From an uncultured Faecalibacterium sp. (lineage in GTDB: Bacteria; Bacillota; Clostridia; Oscillospirales; Ruminococcaceae), in contig CAAFSR010000275.1 in NCBI GenBank assembly GCA_900765705.1, positions 1-5,208 of the forward strand: DNA of 5,208 bases, given 5' to 3'. The notes under the pieces are model-generated. The model was not told the DNA's origin, did no database searches, and was given only the letters and a program-made list of their open reading frames with translations. How positions within the stretch are numbered: position 1 is the first letter of the stretch; the number at the start of each line of letters is the position of its first letter. The position numbers and the translations under genes are program-made. Positions 1 through 4,835 of the stretch are shown in pieces.

Positions 1-350
1 AGGAAAAGCGCGCCACCCGCCAGCTGCTGCTGGGCGGCGGCACCGATGCCATCTGCGAGCAGGCGTATCAGGATGCCGCCGTGAATATGCCGCAGGTGGT
101 AGCCGAGCTGCGGGCGCTGAACCCGGAGGCGCAAATTATACTGGTGGGCTATACCAACCCCGTGCCCCTGCTGCCGGAGTGGACGCAGCTGTTCCGGCAG
201 CTGAACGCCCTTGGCAAGAGCCTTGCCGCCCAAAACGAGAACGTGACCTATGTGCCCATCCCCTTCACTCCCACCGCCACCGATGCCCACCCCACCGTGA
301 GCGGGCACAGGTACATCGCAAAGCAGATATTGCGCGCTGTGAAGAAATAA
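1..350 (+). CDS. SGNH/GDSL-type hydrolase, C-terminal fragment (5' end outside window)
   Basis: An open frame enters from the left edge (first full codon at base 3) and ends at TAA 348-350, giving 115 visible residues. The segment IILVGYTNP (near residues 45-53) resembles the beta-strand ending in the Gly/Asn oxyanion-hole region of SGNH hydrolases. The end of the protein carries a DAHPT..GHRYIA motif (Asp94, His96), the typical block V of the superfamily that supplies the catalytic Asp and His, followed by a final helix. The spacing is D-x-H rather than the textbook D-x-x-H, a variant I believe occurs in the family. The nucleophile Ser in the GDS block would lie upstream of the window, so activity and any signal peptide cannot be judged. 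Members hydrolyse esters of lipids, carbohydrates or acetylated glycans; the substrate is unknown here. It converges on the iron genes and has no visible functional link to them. Confidence 0.8.
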   Translation, partial: EKRATRQLLLGGGTDAICEQAYQDAAVNMPQVVAELRALNPEAQIILVGYTNPVPLLPEWTQLFRQLNALGKSLAAQNENVTYVPIPFTPTATDAHPTVSGHRYIAKQILRAVKK

Positions 351-360
351 TAGCAACAGC

Positions 361-392
361 AAAGCCGGGCAGCCTGCGGGCTGTCCGGCTTT
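361..392 (+). terminator. Terminator-like hairpin after the SGNH hydrolase
   Basis: Arms 361-374 and 379-392 pair over 14 bp with one G-T wobble around a 4-nt loop (TGCG), starting 10 nt after the stop codon. The right arm ends in TTT but no long T-run follows, so termination strength is uncertain. The stem is also AAA-rich at its base on the left, so it could act on the opposite strand as well. Confidence 0.7.
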
Positions 393-441
393 GCGCTATT
401 CAAGGGGTGTTCTTCTGTGCGGGGGAAGGCTTCAGCAGTGG

Positions 442-499
442 CGGGAAAGTAACCGGCTCAAATGCAAAGTGTACGGTTTCGCCAGAGGCTCTCCCTTTG
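442..499. repeat. Direct repeat copy 1 (58 bp)
   Basis: Starts at CGGGAAAGT and ends at GGCTCTCCCTTTG. By hand alignment it matches 559-616 at about 51 of 58 positions with no gaps; the last 20 or so bases (TTTCGCCAGAGGCTCTCCC and following) are identical. Copy 1 is followed by the hairpin at 502-534, unlike copy 2. Confidence 0.75.
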
Positions 500-501
500 A
501 G

Positions 502-534
502 GAAAGACTTTCCCCGTTCCGGGGGAAGTCTTTC
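502..534. repeat. Hairpin module between the direct repeats
   Basis: Arms 502-515 and 521-534 (GAAAGACTT... / ...AAGTCTTTC) pair over 14 bp with one wobble and a 5-nt loop (GTTCC). An outer CCAGAG (482-487) / CTCTGG (534-539) pair may close a larger structure. No T-run follows on either strand, so it is not called a terminator. Confidence 0.65.
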
Positions 535-558
535 TCTGGGATGGGGCCCTTAGCATGA

Positions 559-616
559 CGGGAAAGTTACCGATTGAATTGCAAAGTGTGCAGTTTCGCC
601 AGAGGCTCTCCCTTTG
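559..616. repeat. Direct repeat copy 2 (58 bp)
   Basis: Second copy of the 442-499 unit, offset by 117 bp. Its right end forms part of a different hairpin, GCTCTCCC (605-612) / GGGAGAGC (616-623), so the same leading sequence is attached to different palindromic modules. Confidence 0.75.
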
Positions 617-728
617 GGAGAGCTGGCAAGCCCGATAGGGCTTGACTGAGAGGGCGAGGATGCTTGCGGGAAACGAGCCCTCTCAGTCATCTCGCTACGC
701 TCGATGCCAGCTCCCCCGAAGAGGGAGC
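605..728. repeat. Head-to-head inverted palindromic element pair
   Basis: The left unit (605-654) contains a GCTCTCCC/GGGAGAGC hairpin, then AGCTGGCA, an internal hairpin CAAGCCC/GGGCTTG (627-633 and 638-644), and ACTGAGAGGG (645-654). The right unit is its mirror: CCCTCTCAGT (678-687), a variable centre containing CTCGCTACGCTCGA, TGCCAGCT (705-712), then GCTCCC/GGGAGC (710-715 and 723-728). Both flanks of the element are conserved in opposite orientation while the inner loop sequence differs. I recall similar motifs recurring in Faecalibacterium-type genomes, but could not check this here. Confidence 0.7.
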
Positions 729-733
729 TTTTT
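709..733 (+). terminator. Possible + strand terminator within the repeat element
   Basis: AGCTCCC (709-715) and GGGAGCT (723-729) form a 7-bp stem with a 7-nt loop, followed by T through 733. It has the shape of an intrinsic terminator and may back up the hairpin at 361-392, though it is also simply the end of the palindromic element. Confidence 0.45.
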
Positions 734-755
734 GGCAGCTTCCGGTAAGTAGAGC

Positions 756-780
756 AAAACCTCCCCCCTTCGGGGGAAGT
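756..780 (-). terminator. Possible - strand terminator for the DtxR-like gene
   Basis: On the minus strand ACTTCCCCC and GGGGGAGGT (780-772 and 767-759) form a 9-bp stem with one wobble and a 4-nt loop, followed by TTT (758-756). It lies about 190 bp past the regulator stop codon. It is the first hairpin plus T-run I see on that strand after the gene, so read-through into the repeat region is likely. Confidence 0.4.
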
Positions 781-969
781 GGATTTGCGAAGCAAAGACG
801 GAGAGGGTTCAGCCCGCTTGCGCCAAGCAGAAGCTTCCCCGCAACGACGACGACCGCCGCCAGCGGCGGAAACAGGGAGGAGTTGTTGGGGCAGCGGCCA
901 GCAAGACGCGAGTGCCTCCCAAGGCACGATGCGGATGCTGGGTGCCGCAACCCGTTAGCGGAGCGCATT

Positions 970-1371
970 CTAAATCGTCCCGCCTGCGGCGCAGCCTTCT
1001 TCTTCCTCCACCATCTGCTCATAGGCGGCGGTGAAAAGACGCTGGGGCAAAGCGCTGGTCATGGCAAGGGCAGCAGTCCACTGCTCCTCCTTTGTCAGCT
1101 CCCCGCTCACCGGCGGGAAGTGCGCCAGAATGGCGTCCAGCTCCTGCTGCACCCGCTTAGCCACCCAGATGCCGCGGTCGGTCAGGTAGATTTTACCGTA
1201 GTATTCCTTTACGATCATGCCCTGCTCCATGAGCAGGTTCAATATGCGCACCACCGAAGGCTTTGTCACCCCCAGCTTTTCCGCAATGCTGCGGGAGCTG
1301 ATGTCCAGATGGGTGCGGCTTACCTCGTAGATGGCCAGCAGATAGCGCAGATGCGCTGCCGTCAGCTGCAT
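970..1371 (-). CDS. Small DtxR/MntR-family winged-helix transcriptional regulator
   Basis: The 133-residue protein starts MQLTAAHLRYLLAIYE. Residues about 5-65 match the DtxR/MntR DNA-binding domain: a first helix (YLLAIYEVS), a helix-turn-helix (SIAEKLGVTKPSVVRILNLLMEQG), and a wing ending YGKIYLTDRG. The rest is a short dimerisation helix (VAKRVQQELDAILAHF) and an ill-matched tail. The length is close to MntR (about 140 aa), with no SH3-like third domain. The family binds Fe2+ or Mn2+ and represses metal uptake genes, and the feo operon just upstream is the likely target. Hand alignment to Bacillus MntR puts Arg, Leu and Gln where Asp8, Glu11 and His77 should be, and the Glu/Glu/His cluster is also absent, so metal sensing may be lost or different. 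The start was chosen for its AAGGAG (1382-1387); an in-frame ATG at 1419 has no such site. The last residues (GCAAGGTI) run to the edge of the repeat region. Confidence 0.85.
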   Translation of the reverse strand: MQLTAAHLRYLLAIYEVSRTHLDISSRSIAEKLGVTKPSVVRILNLLMEQGMIVKEYYGKIYLTDRGIWVAKRVQQELDAILAHFPPVSGELTKEEQWTAALAMTSALPQRLFTAAYEQMVEEEEGCAAGGTI

Positions 1372-1381
1372 ACCGGTCACT

Positions 1382-1387
1382 CTCCTT
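1382..1387 (-). promoter_or_regulatory. Ribosome binding site fixing the regulator start
   Basis: AAGGAG on the minus strand lies 10 nt before ATG 1371-1369. The longer frame from 1419 would place its ATG inside the predicted -10 element and has no purine-rich site in front of it. Confidence 0.7.
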
Positions 1388-1411
1388 TTTGTGCGCCGGG
1401 GCTTGCCCGGT

Positions 1412-1443
1412 GTTATCATAAGCTAACTTTATTTTACTTAAAA
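1412..1443 (-). promoter_or_regulatory. Candidate promoter and operator of the DtxR-like gene
   Basis: On the minus strand TATGAT (1420-1415) matches the -10 consensus at 5 of 6 positions. A weak TTTTAA (1443-1438) lies 17 bp upstream and overlaps the T-run of the preceding terminator. A GTTA-N8-TAAC imperfect dyad (1427-1412) overlaps the -10 and contains GTTAGC, the half-site also found at the feo promoter. This suggests autoregulation. The poor -35 makes the promoter tentative. Confidence 0.45.
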
Positions 1444-1476
1444 AAGAGCGCGAGCCGAGAGGTTCAGCCCGCGCCC
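1440..1476 (-). terminator. Intrinsic terminator of the feo operon
   Basis: On the minus strand, 1476-1464 pairs with 1458-1446 over 13 bp (three G-T wobbles, GC-rich, 5-nt loop), followed directly by six T residues (1445-1440). It begins 20 nt after the stop codon of the Cys-rich gene. It separates the transport operon from the regulator, which then needs its own promoter or read-through. Confidence 0.9.
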
Positions 1477-1496
1477 TTTGCGGATCATTTCAATGC

Positions 1497-1679
1497 TCAG
1501 TGACAGCCGCTGCAACCGCTGCAGCTGCCATTGCAGCCGCCTTCGCCGCAGCCGCTGCACCCACTGCAGCCGCCGCCATGCTTGTGGGAGTGCCATGTGA
1601 TCCAGCCCACACCGCCAAACACGATGACTGCCACAATGATCGTGGGCAGATTAAAATTTGCAGCGAGGAATTCCATCAT
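1497..1679 (-). CDS. FeoB-associated Cys-rich membrane peptide
   Basis: The peptide has 60 residues. Residues about 11-30 (NLPTIIVAVIVFGGVGWITW) form one membrane helix with a very short N-terminus, followed by a His-rich HSHKHGGG linker and a tail with seven Cys in CSGC repeats ending in CH. This is the pattern of the FeoB-associated Cys-rich membrane protein family, found beside feoB in many Firmicutes. Its role is not firmly established; metal handling or electron transfer at the FeoB channel is a reasonable inference from the thiols and histidines. It lies 36 nt after feoB and is the last gene before the terminator. The start was set at ATG 1679-1677, 10 nt after AAAGGG (1695-1690). A GTG at 1688 is too close to that site, and ATG at 1676 is an equal alternative. 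The CSGCSGC block occurs twice. Confidence 0.88.
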   Translation of the reverse strand: MMEFLAANFNLPTIIVAVIVFGGVGWITWHSHKHGGGCSGCSGCGEGGCNGSCSGCSGCH

Positions 1680-1715
1680 ACAAAACACACCCTTTCACAA
1701 TGTCATGCGGTTTAA

Positions 1716-3902
1716 TCAGATCTTGGTCACGTCGATCTTGACTTCGTTGTTACCCGCATACTTATTGGGACGCACCAGCAGGTAGATGAACGCTGCCAGC
1801 ACCACAATTGCCACCACACTGAACAGGCCGAAGTGCACCTCACCGGTGATCAGGCCGCCGATCTGGTACACCACCAGAGCGGCGCAGTAAGCCAGAGCGC
1901 ACATATAACCAATGGCGATGGCGGTCCACTTGCCGTTGTTCATCTCGCGCTTAATGGCGCCCATGGCTGCGAAGCAGGGAGCGCACAGCAGGTTGAAGAT
2001 CATGAAGGCGTAAGCAGACAGTGCAGTGTAATCCTGTGCCACAGCGGCCCAGATCTCGTCGCCGTTCTCAGACAGCTCGCCGCCGAAGTGATACAGGACG
2101 CCGAAGGTGCCAACAACGTTCTCCTTGGCGATCAGGCCGGACACGGAAGCGACGGTTGCTTTCCAGTTGCCAAAGCCCAGAGGTGCAAAGATCCATGCGA
2201 CCTTGGTGGCGATGGCAGCCAGAACGGAGTTGTCCTGATCTTCGACCATGCCGAATGCACCGTTCTCGAAGCCAAAGCCCTGCAGGAACCACAGCACGAC
2301 GGTCGCCAGCAGAATGACGGAACCAGCACGCTTGATGAAGGACCAGCCGCGCTCCCATGTAGCACGGAACACGTTGCCCCATGCAGGCACATGGTAAGCA
2401 GGCAGCTCCATAACGAAGGGAGCGGGGTCACCGGCAAAGATCTTGGTCTTTTTCAGGATGATGCCGGAGCAGATGATGGCAGCCATGCCGATGAAGTAAG
2501 CAGAAACAGCAACCAGCGGAGAGCCGCCGAACATGGCACCTGCGATCAGGCCGATGATGGGCATCTTTGCGCCGCAGGGGATGAAGCAGGTGGTCATGAT
2601 GGTCATGCGGCGGTCACGCTCGTTCTCGATGGTACGGCTTGCCATAACGCCCGGCACGCCGCAGCCGGTGCCCACCAGCACCGGGATGAAGCTCTTGCCG
2701 GAAAGGCCGAACTTGCGGAAGATACGGTCCATGATAAAGGCCACGCGGGACATATAGCCCACGTCCTCCAGAATGGACAGCAGGAAGAACAGCACCAGCA
2801 TCTGGGGCACAAAGCCCAGCACCGCGCCCACACCGGCCACGATGCCGTCCATGATCAGGCCGTACAGCCAGCCCGCCACGCCGATGCTCTCCAAAAAGCC
2901 GCCCAGTGCGCCCGGCACGATCTCGCCGAACAGCACATCATTGGTCCAGCCAGTTGCAAAGGTGCCGATAGACCAGCCGCCGTCTGCAATGGAGGTGCCC
3001 ATGGACAACGAATACATCAGGATCATGACCAGTGCAAAGATGGGCAGTGCCAGCACACGGTTGGTCACGATGCGGTCGATCTTATCGGAGATGGTCAAGT
3101 GCTCCACGCGGGCCTTCTTCTTCACCGCCTTGTGCACCACGGTGTTGATGTAGGCGTAGCGCTGGTTGGTGATGATGCTCTCGGCGTCATCGTCCATCTC
3201 CTTCTCGCAGTCCTGAATGTGCTCGTCGATGTGGTCCACCAGTGCCTTGTCCAGCTTCAGCTCTGCCAGCACCTTCTCGTCCCGCTCAAACAGCTTGACG
3301 GCGTACCAGCGCAGGAAGCGGTCGTCCACCTTGCCCTGAATGCTCTCCTCAATGTGGGCAATGGCGTGCTCCACGCTGCCGGTGAACACATGGGGCAGCT
3401 CGCCGGTCTTGGCGGCCTTGGCTGCGGCTACCGCAGCCTTGGCGGCAGCCTCGGTGCCCTCGCCCTTCAGTGCGCTGATCTCCACCGCCTGACAGCCCAG
3501 CTCTGCGCTCAGCTTTTTCAGGTCGATGGTGTCGCCGTTCTTGCGCACCAGATCGATCATGTTCACGGCCATGACCACCGGGATGCCCAGCTCAATGAGC
3601 TGGGTGGTCAGGTAGAGGTTGCGCTCGATGTTGGTGCCGTCGATGATGTTCAGGATGGCGTCGGGCTTCTCCTTTACAAGGTAAGTACGGGAGACAACCT
3701 CCTCCAGCGTGTAAGGGGACAGCGAGTAGATGCCGGGCAGATCCTGAATGATCACGTCCTTGTCGCCCTTGAGTTTGCCTTCCTTTTTTTCCACAGTAAC
3801 GCCGGGCCAGTTGCCCACATACTGGTTGGAGCCGGTCAGATTGTTGAACAGGGTCGTTTTGCCGCAGTTCGGGTTGCCGGCCAGTGCAATTTTAATGCTC
3901 AT
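1716..3902 (-). CDS. feoB: Ferrous iron transport protein B
   Basis: The complete FeoB has 728 residues. It takes up Fe2+ across the cytoplasmic membrane using a cytosolic G domain fused to a polytopic channel. The G domain shows G1 GNPNCGKT (9-16), the G2 Thr36, G3 DLPG (54-57), G4 NMID (114-117) and G5 SALKG (143-147). Residues about 165-270 form the helical GDI-like linker, ending in a basic stretch KKKAR. From about 283 come multiple hydrophobic helices with the Gate motifs: GTGCGVPG (411-418), CFIPCGAKMPI (439-449), GNWKATVASVSGLIAKENVV (578-597) and NLLCAPCFAAMGAIKRE (637-653). These include the paired Cys expected of the pore region. The C-terminus is short and polar. The start has GGGAGGAAAGG (3921-3911) 8 nt upstream and the GTPase begins at once, so it is secure. 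It is 29 nt behind feoA, in the same operon. Nothing is missing or interrupted. Confidence 0.98.
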   Translation of the reverse strand: MSIKIALAGNPNCGKTTLFNNLTGSNQYVGNWPGVTVEKKEGKLKGDKDVIIQDLPGIYSLSPYTLEEVVSRTYLVKEKPDAILNIIDGTNIERNLYLTTQLIELGIPVVMAVNMIDLVRKNGDTIDLKKLSAELGCQAVEISALKGEGTEAAAKAAVAAAKAAKTGELPHVFTGSVEHAIAHIEESIQGKVDDRFLRWYAVKLFERDEKVLAELKLDKALVDHIDEHIQDCEKEMDDDAESIITNQRYAYINTVVHKAVKKKARVEHLTISDKIDRIVTNRVLALPIFALVMILMYSLSMGTSIADGGWSIGTFATGWTNDVLFGEIVPGALGGFLESIGVAGWLYGLIMDGIVAGVGAVLGFVPQMLVLFFLLSILEDVGYMSRVAFIMDRIFRKFGLSGKSFIPVLVGTGCGVPGVMASRTIENERDRRMTIMTTCFIPCGAKMPIIGLIAGAMFGGSPLVAVSAYFIGMAAIICSGIILKKTKIFAGDPAPFVMELPAYHVPAWGNVFRATWERGWSFIKRAGSVILLATVVLWFLQGFGFENGAFGMVEDQDNSVLAAIATKVAWIFAPLGFGNWKATVASVSGLIAKENVVGTFGVLYHFGGELSENGDEIWAAVAQDYTALSAYAFMIFNLLCAPCFAAMGAIKREMNNGKWTAIAIGYMCALAYCAALVVYQIGGLITGEVHFGLFSVVAIVVLAAFIYLLVRPNKYAGNNEVKIDVTKI

Positions 3903-3931
3903 TGCGGATACCTTTCCTCCCTTTGGTCTTA

Positions 3932-4153
3932 TCAGACCACTTCGATCATCTCAGCGTCAGCCTTGCGCACGCTCAGCTCGTAGTTGCGCACGGTCAGCTC
4001 CATGGGGTCGCCCAGCGGCGCCACCTTGCGCACATAGATCTGCACCCCCTTGGTGATGCCCATATCCATGATGCGGCGCTTCACCGGGCCTTCGCCGTGC
4101 AGCCGTGCCACGGTGGCGGTCTCGCCCACCTTTACGTCTTTCAGTGTTTTCAT
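3932..4153 (-). CDS. feoA: Ferrous iron transport protein A (FeoA), second copy in operon
   Basis: The 73-residue protein starts MKTLKDVKVGETATVARLHG. It has the FeoA SH3-like fold signature: a KVGETATV strand, GEGPVKRRIMDMGITKGVQIYV (the RRxxDMGxxxG motif), and the final strand in which RNYELSVRKADAEMIEV carries the ELSVR hallmark. FeoA proteins are small cytosolic partners of FeoB that influence its function. The frame is open upstream to 4183, but GGGAGG (4169-4164) sits 10 nt before ATG 4153, and the shorter form matches the usual length of about 75 aa. It lies 51 nt after the first feoA and 29 nt before feoB. Of the two copies this one keeps the clearer canonical motifs. Confidence 0.95.
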   Translation of the reverse strand: MKTLKDVKVGETATVARLHGEGPVKRRIMDMGITKGVQIYVRKVAPLGDPMELTVRNYELSVRKADAEMIEVV

Positions 4154-4204
4154 CGTACTCGTTCCTCCCTTGCAGTATTTCATGCAGCACCGGGAAGGCG
4201 CTGC

Positions 4205-4420
4205 TCAGGACACCATGATGCGGCTTGCCATGGTCTTATCCAGTGCCAGACGGCTCTGCTTGACCTGCACGATCAGGTTGCCCGCGATCTCGTTGACCAC
4301 GGTCACCTCGCTGCCAACCACGAACCCCAGCTCGGCCAGATGCAGCCGCACCTCGTCCTTGCCGCTGATCCTGCGGATGGTGACAGTCTCGCCTGCTTTT
4401 GTCATCGTCAAAGGCATCAT
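4205..4420 (-). CDS. feoA: Ferrous iron transport protein A (FeoA), first gene of operon
   Basis: The 71-residue FeoA-domain protein contains KAGETVTIRRISGKDEVRLHLAELGFVVGSEVTVV, the FeoA pattern with LHLAELGF in place of the RRxxDMGI of its neighbour. It ends NLIVQVKQSRLALDKTMASRIMV, where SRLALD corresponds to the usual ELSVR strand. Tandem unlike FeoA genes ahead of feoB are frequent in clostridia; the two may have different roles at FeoB, which is an inference. GGGGAG (4433-4428) lies 7 nt before ATG 4420, and the next codon is also ATG. It is the promoter-proximal gene, with a leader of about 65 nt from the predicted transcription start. Confidence 0.93.
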   Translation of the reverse strand: MMPLTMTKAGETVTIRRISGKDEVRLHLAELGFVVGSEVTVVNEIAGNLIVQVKQSRLALDKTMASRIMVS

Positions 4421-4462
4421 CGCTGTGCTCCCCTTCCCTTGAAAAATATGTGATGCTGCGGT

Positions 4463-4510
4463 GGTTAGTCAGCCGTAACTATCAGCGTAGATAGTTTACC
4501 GCTGCTAACC
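4463..4510. promoter_or_regulatory. 48-bp dyad, candidate DtxR-family operator at the feo promoter
   Basis: Two 21-nt arms (4463-4483 and 4490-4510) are inverted copies around a 6-bp centre (AGCGTA). The outer six bases are GGTTAG/CTAACC and the inner seven AACTATC/GATAGTT, both perfect; the middles align with a one-base shift. GGTTAG/CTAACC resembles the core of DtxR/IdeR operators. The dyad covers the predicted -10 and start point, a position suited to repression. Because the predicted start lies near its centre, the transcript would hold only half of it, favouring a DNA site over an RNA hairpin. Confidence 0.7.
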
Positions 4511-4521
4511 CGGCTTGTCAA
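4493..4521 (-). promoter_or_regulatory. Sigma-A-type promoter of the feo operon
   Basis: On the minus strand the -35 box is a perfect TTGACA (4521-4516), separated by 17 bp from TAAACT (4498-4493), a 4-of-6 match to the -10 consensus. Transcription would start near 4486, giving a leader of about 65 nt before feoA. An A-rich stretch lies just upstream of the -35. Confidence 0.75.
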
Positions 4522-4606
4522 TAGTTTTTTCATATCTCACAGTTAGTTTATATGAACAAACAAATTTTATGCCGGTATTGCTCCGCATTTTTATCAAAAT
4601 CATCAA

Positions 4607-4640
4607 TGGCTAACTCTATTTCTTGAGTTAATGTTAGCCA
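4607..4640. promoter_or_regulatory. Second upstream dyad with GGCTAAC/GTTAGCC half-sites
   Basis: TGGCTAAC (4607-4614) and GTTAGCCA (4633-4640) are perfect inverted 8-mers, with a nested TAACTC (4611-4616) / GAGTTA (4625-4630) pair. It lies about 100 bp upstream of the promoter dyad in AT-rich DNA and shares its TTAG/CTAA cores. A single AGTTAG half-site at 4541-4546 lies between them. It may be a second operator for the same regulator. Confidence 0.55.
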
Positions 4641-4696
4641 ATATTTACATTTTTAAGAGTCATTTTGCAGTTTTATAGAGCAGAGTGACAAGAGAA

Positions 4697-4747
4697 ACAC
4701 ACGACCGCCCGGCGCAGGGGTCAAAGCTGCGCCGGGCGGTCGTGTGT
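4697..4747 (-). terminator. Perfect 21-bp hairpin, probable terminator of the DUF3793 gene
   Basis: Arms 4697-4717 and 4727-4747 are perfect inverted 21-mers, very GC-rich, with a 9-nt loop. On the minus strand it is followed by TTCTCTTGTC, a modest T-rich tail; on the plus strand AAAAAGG follows, which does not favour termination. It sits about 90 bp past the DUF3793 stop and insulates the feo control region from that gene. Confidence 0.75.
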
Positions 4748-4835
4748 AAAAAGGAGGATCGCTCTCTCCTGTGTCGGAAGCACAGAAGAGCTGCCAAGGA
4801 TAAAAGAGAGTATTAGAAAAGAGAATAGCAATTTT
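4748..4835. other. Spacer between the DUF3793 gene and the hairpin
   Basis: No gene is seen. It contains a small CTGTG/CACAG hairpin (4769-4785) and, on the plus strand, an AAGGAGG sequence with no reading frame behind it. Confidence 0.5.

Larger units (their letters stand above)
393..969. other. Repeat-rich convergent intergenic region without a credible gene
   Basis: About 580 bp lie between the + strand hydrolase and the - strand regulator. Open frames exist on both strands, but they read straight through the palindromes, overlap one another, look like low-complexity Arg/Pro/Ser-rich translations and lack good ribosome binding sites. The region holds two copies of a 58-bp direct repeat, a head-to-head inverted pair, and several short GC-rich hairpins: 759-780, TTTGC/GCAAA at 784-796, CCGCCGC/GCGGCGG at 854-869, and GTGCCT/AGGCAC at 912-927. 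This mixture fits a mosaic of REP/MITE-like intergenic elements rather than coding DNA. Confidence 0.7.

Noticed and set aside
442..616. CRISPR array
   Set aside because: There are only two imperfect 58-bp copies, the spacer between them is itself palindromic, and no cas genes are present.
1372..1419. Longer start for the DtxR-like protein at ATG 1419
   Set aside because: It has no ribosome binding site, overlaps the predicted -10, and adds a basic stretch not seen in the family; ATG 1371 has AAGGAG at good spacing.
550..1503. Overlapping open frames on both strands in the repeat region and across the regulator (550-927, 664-1503, 687-1022)
   Set aside because: They read through palindromes, overlap each other, lack ribosome binding sites and family features, and one runs antisense through the regulator gene.
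1500..1785. Ala-rich and Pro-rich plus-strand frames over the Cys-rich gene
   Set aside because: They are shadows of the CSGC repeat codons read on the other strand.
1833..3983. A 716-codon open frame on the plus strand opposite feoB
   Set aside because: The translation is His/Gln/Ala-rich low-complexity sequence without recognisable domains and lies exactly antisense to a complete, motif-perfect FeoB. It is an effect of codon bias.
4477..4496. Fur box at AACTATC/GATAGTT
   Set aside because: The spacing and bases do not fit the 7-1-7 Fur consensus. The outer GGTTAG/CTAACC arms point to a DtxR-type site instead.
4623..4750. Plus-strand promoter (TTGAGT, 17 bp, TACATT) giving a small RNA ending in the 21-bp hairpin
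   Set aside because: Both boxes are only 4-of-6 matches, they fall in a symmetric AT-rich dyad where such matches arise easily, and the hairpin has no T-run on that strand.
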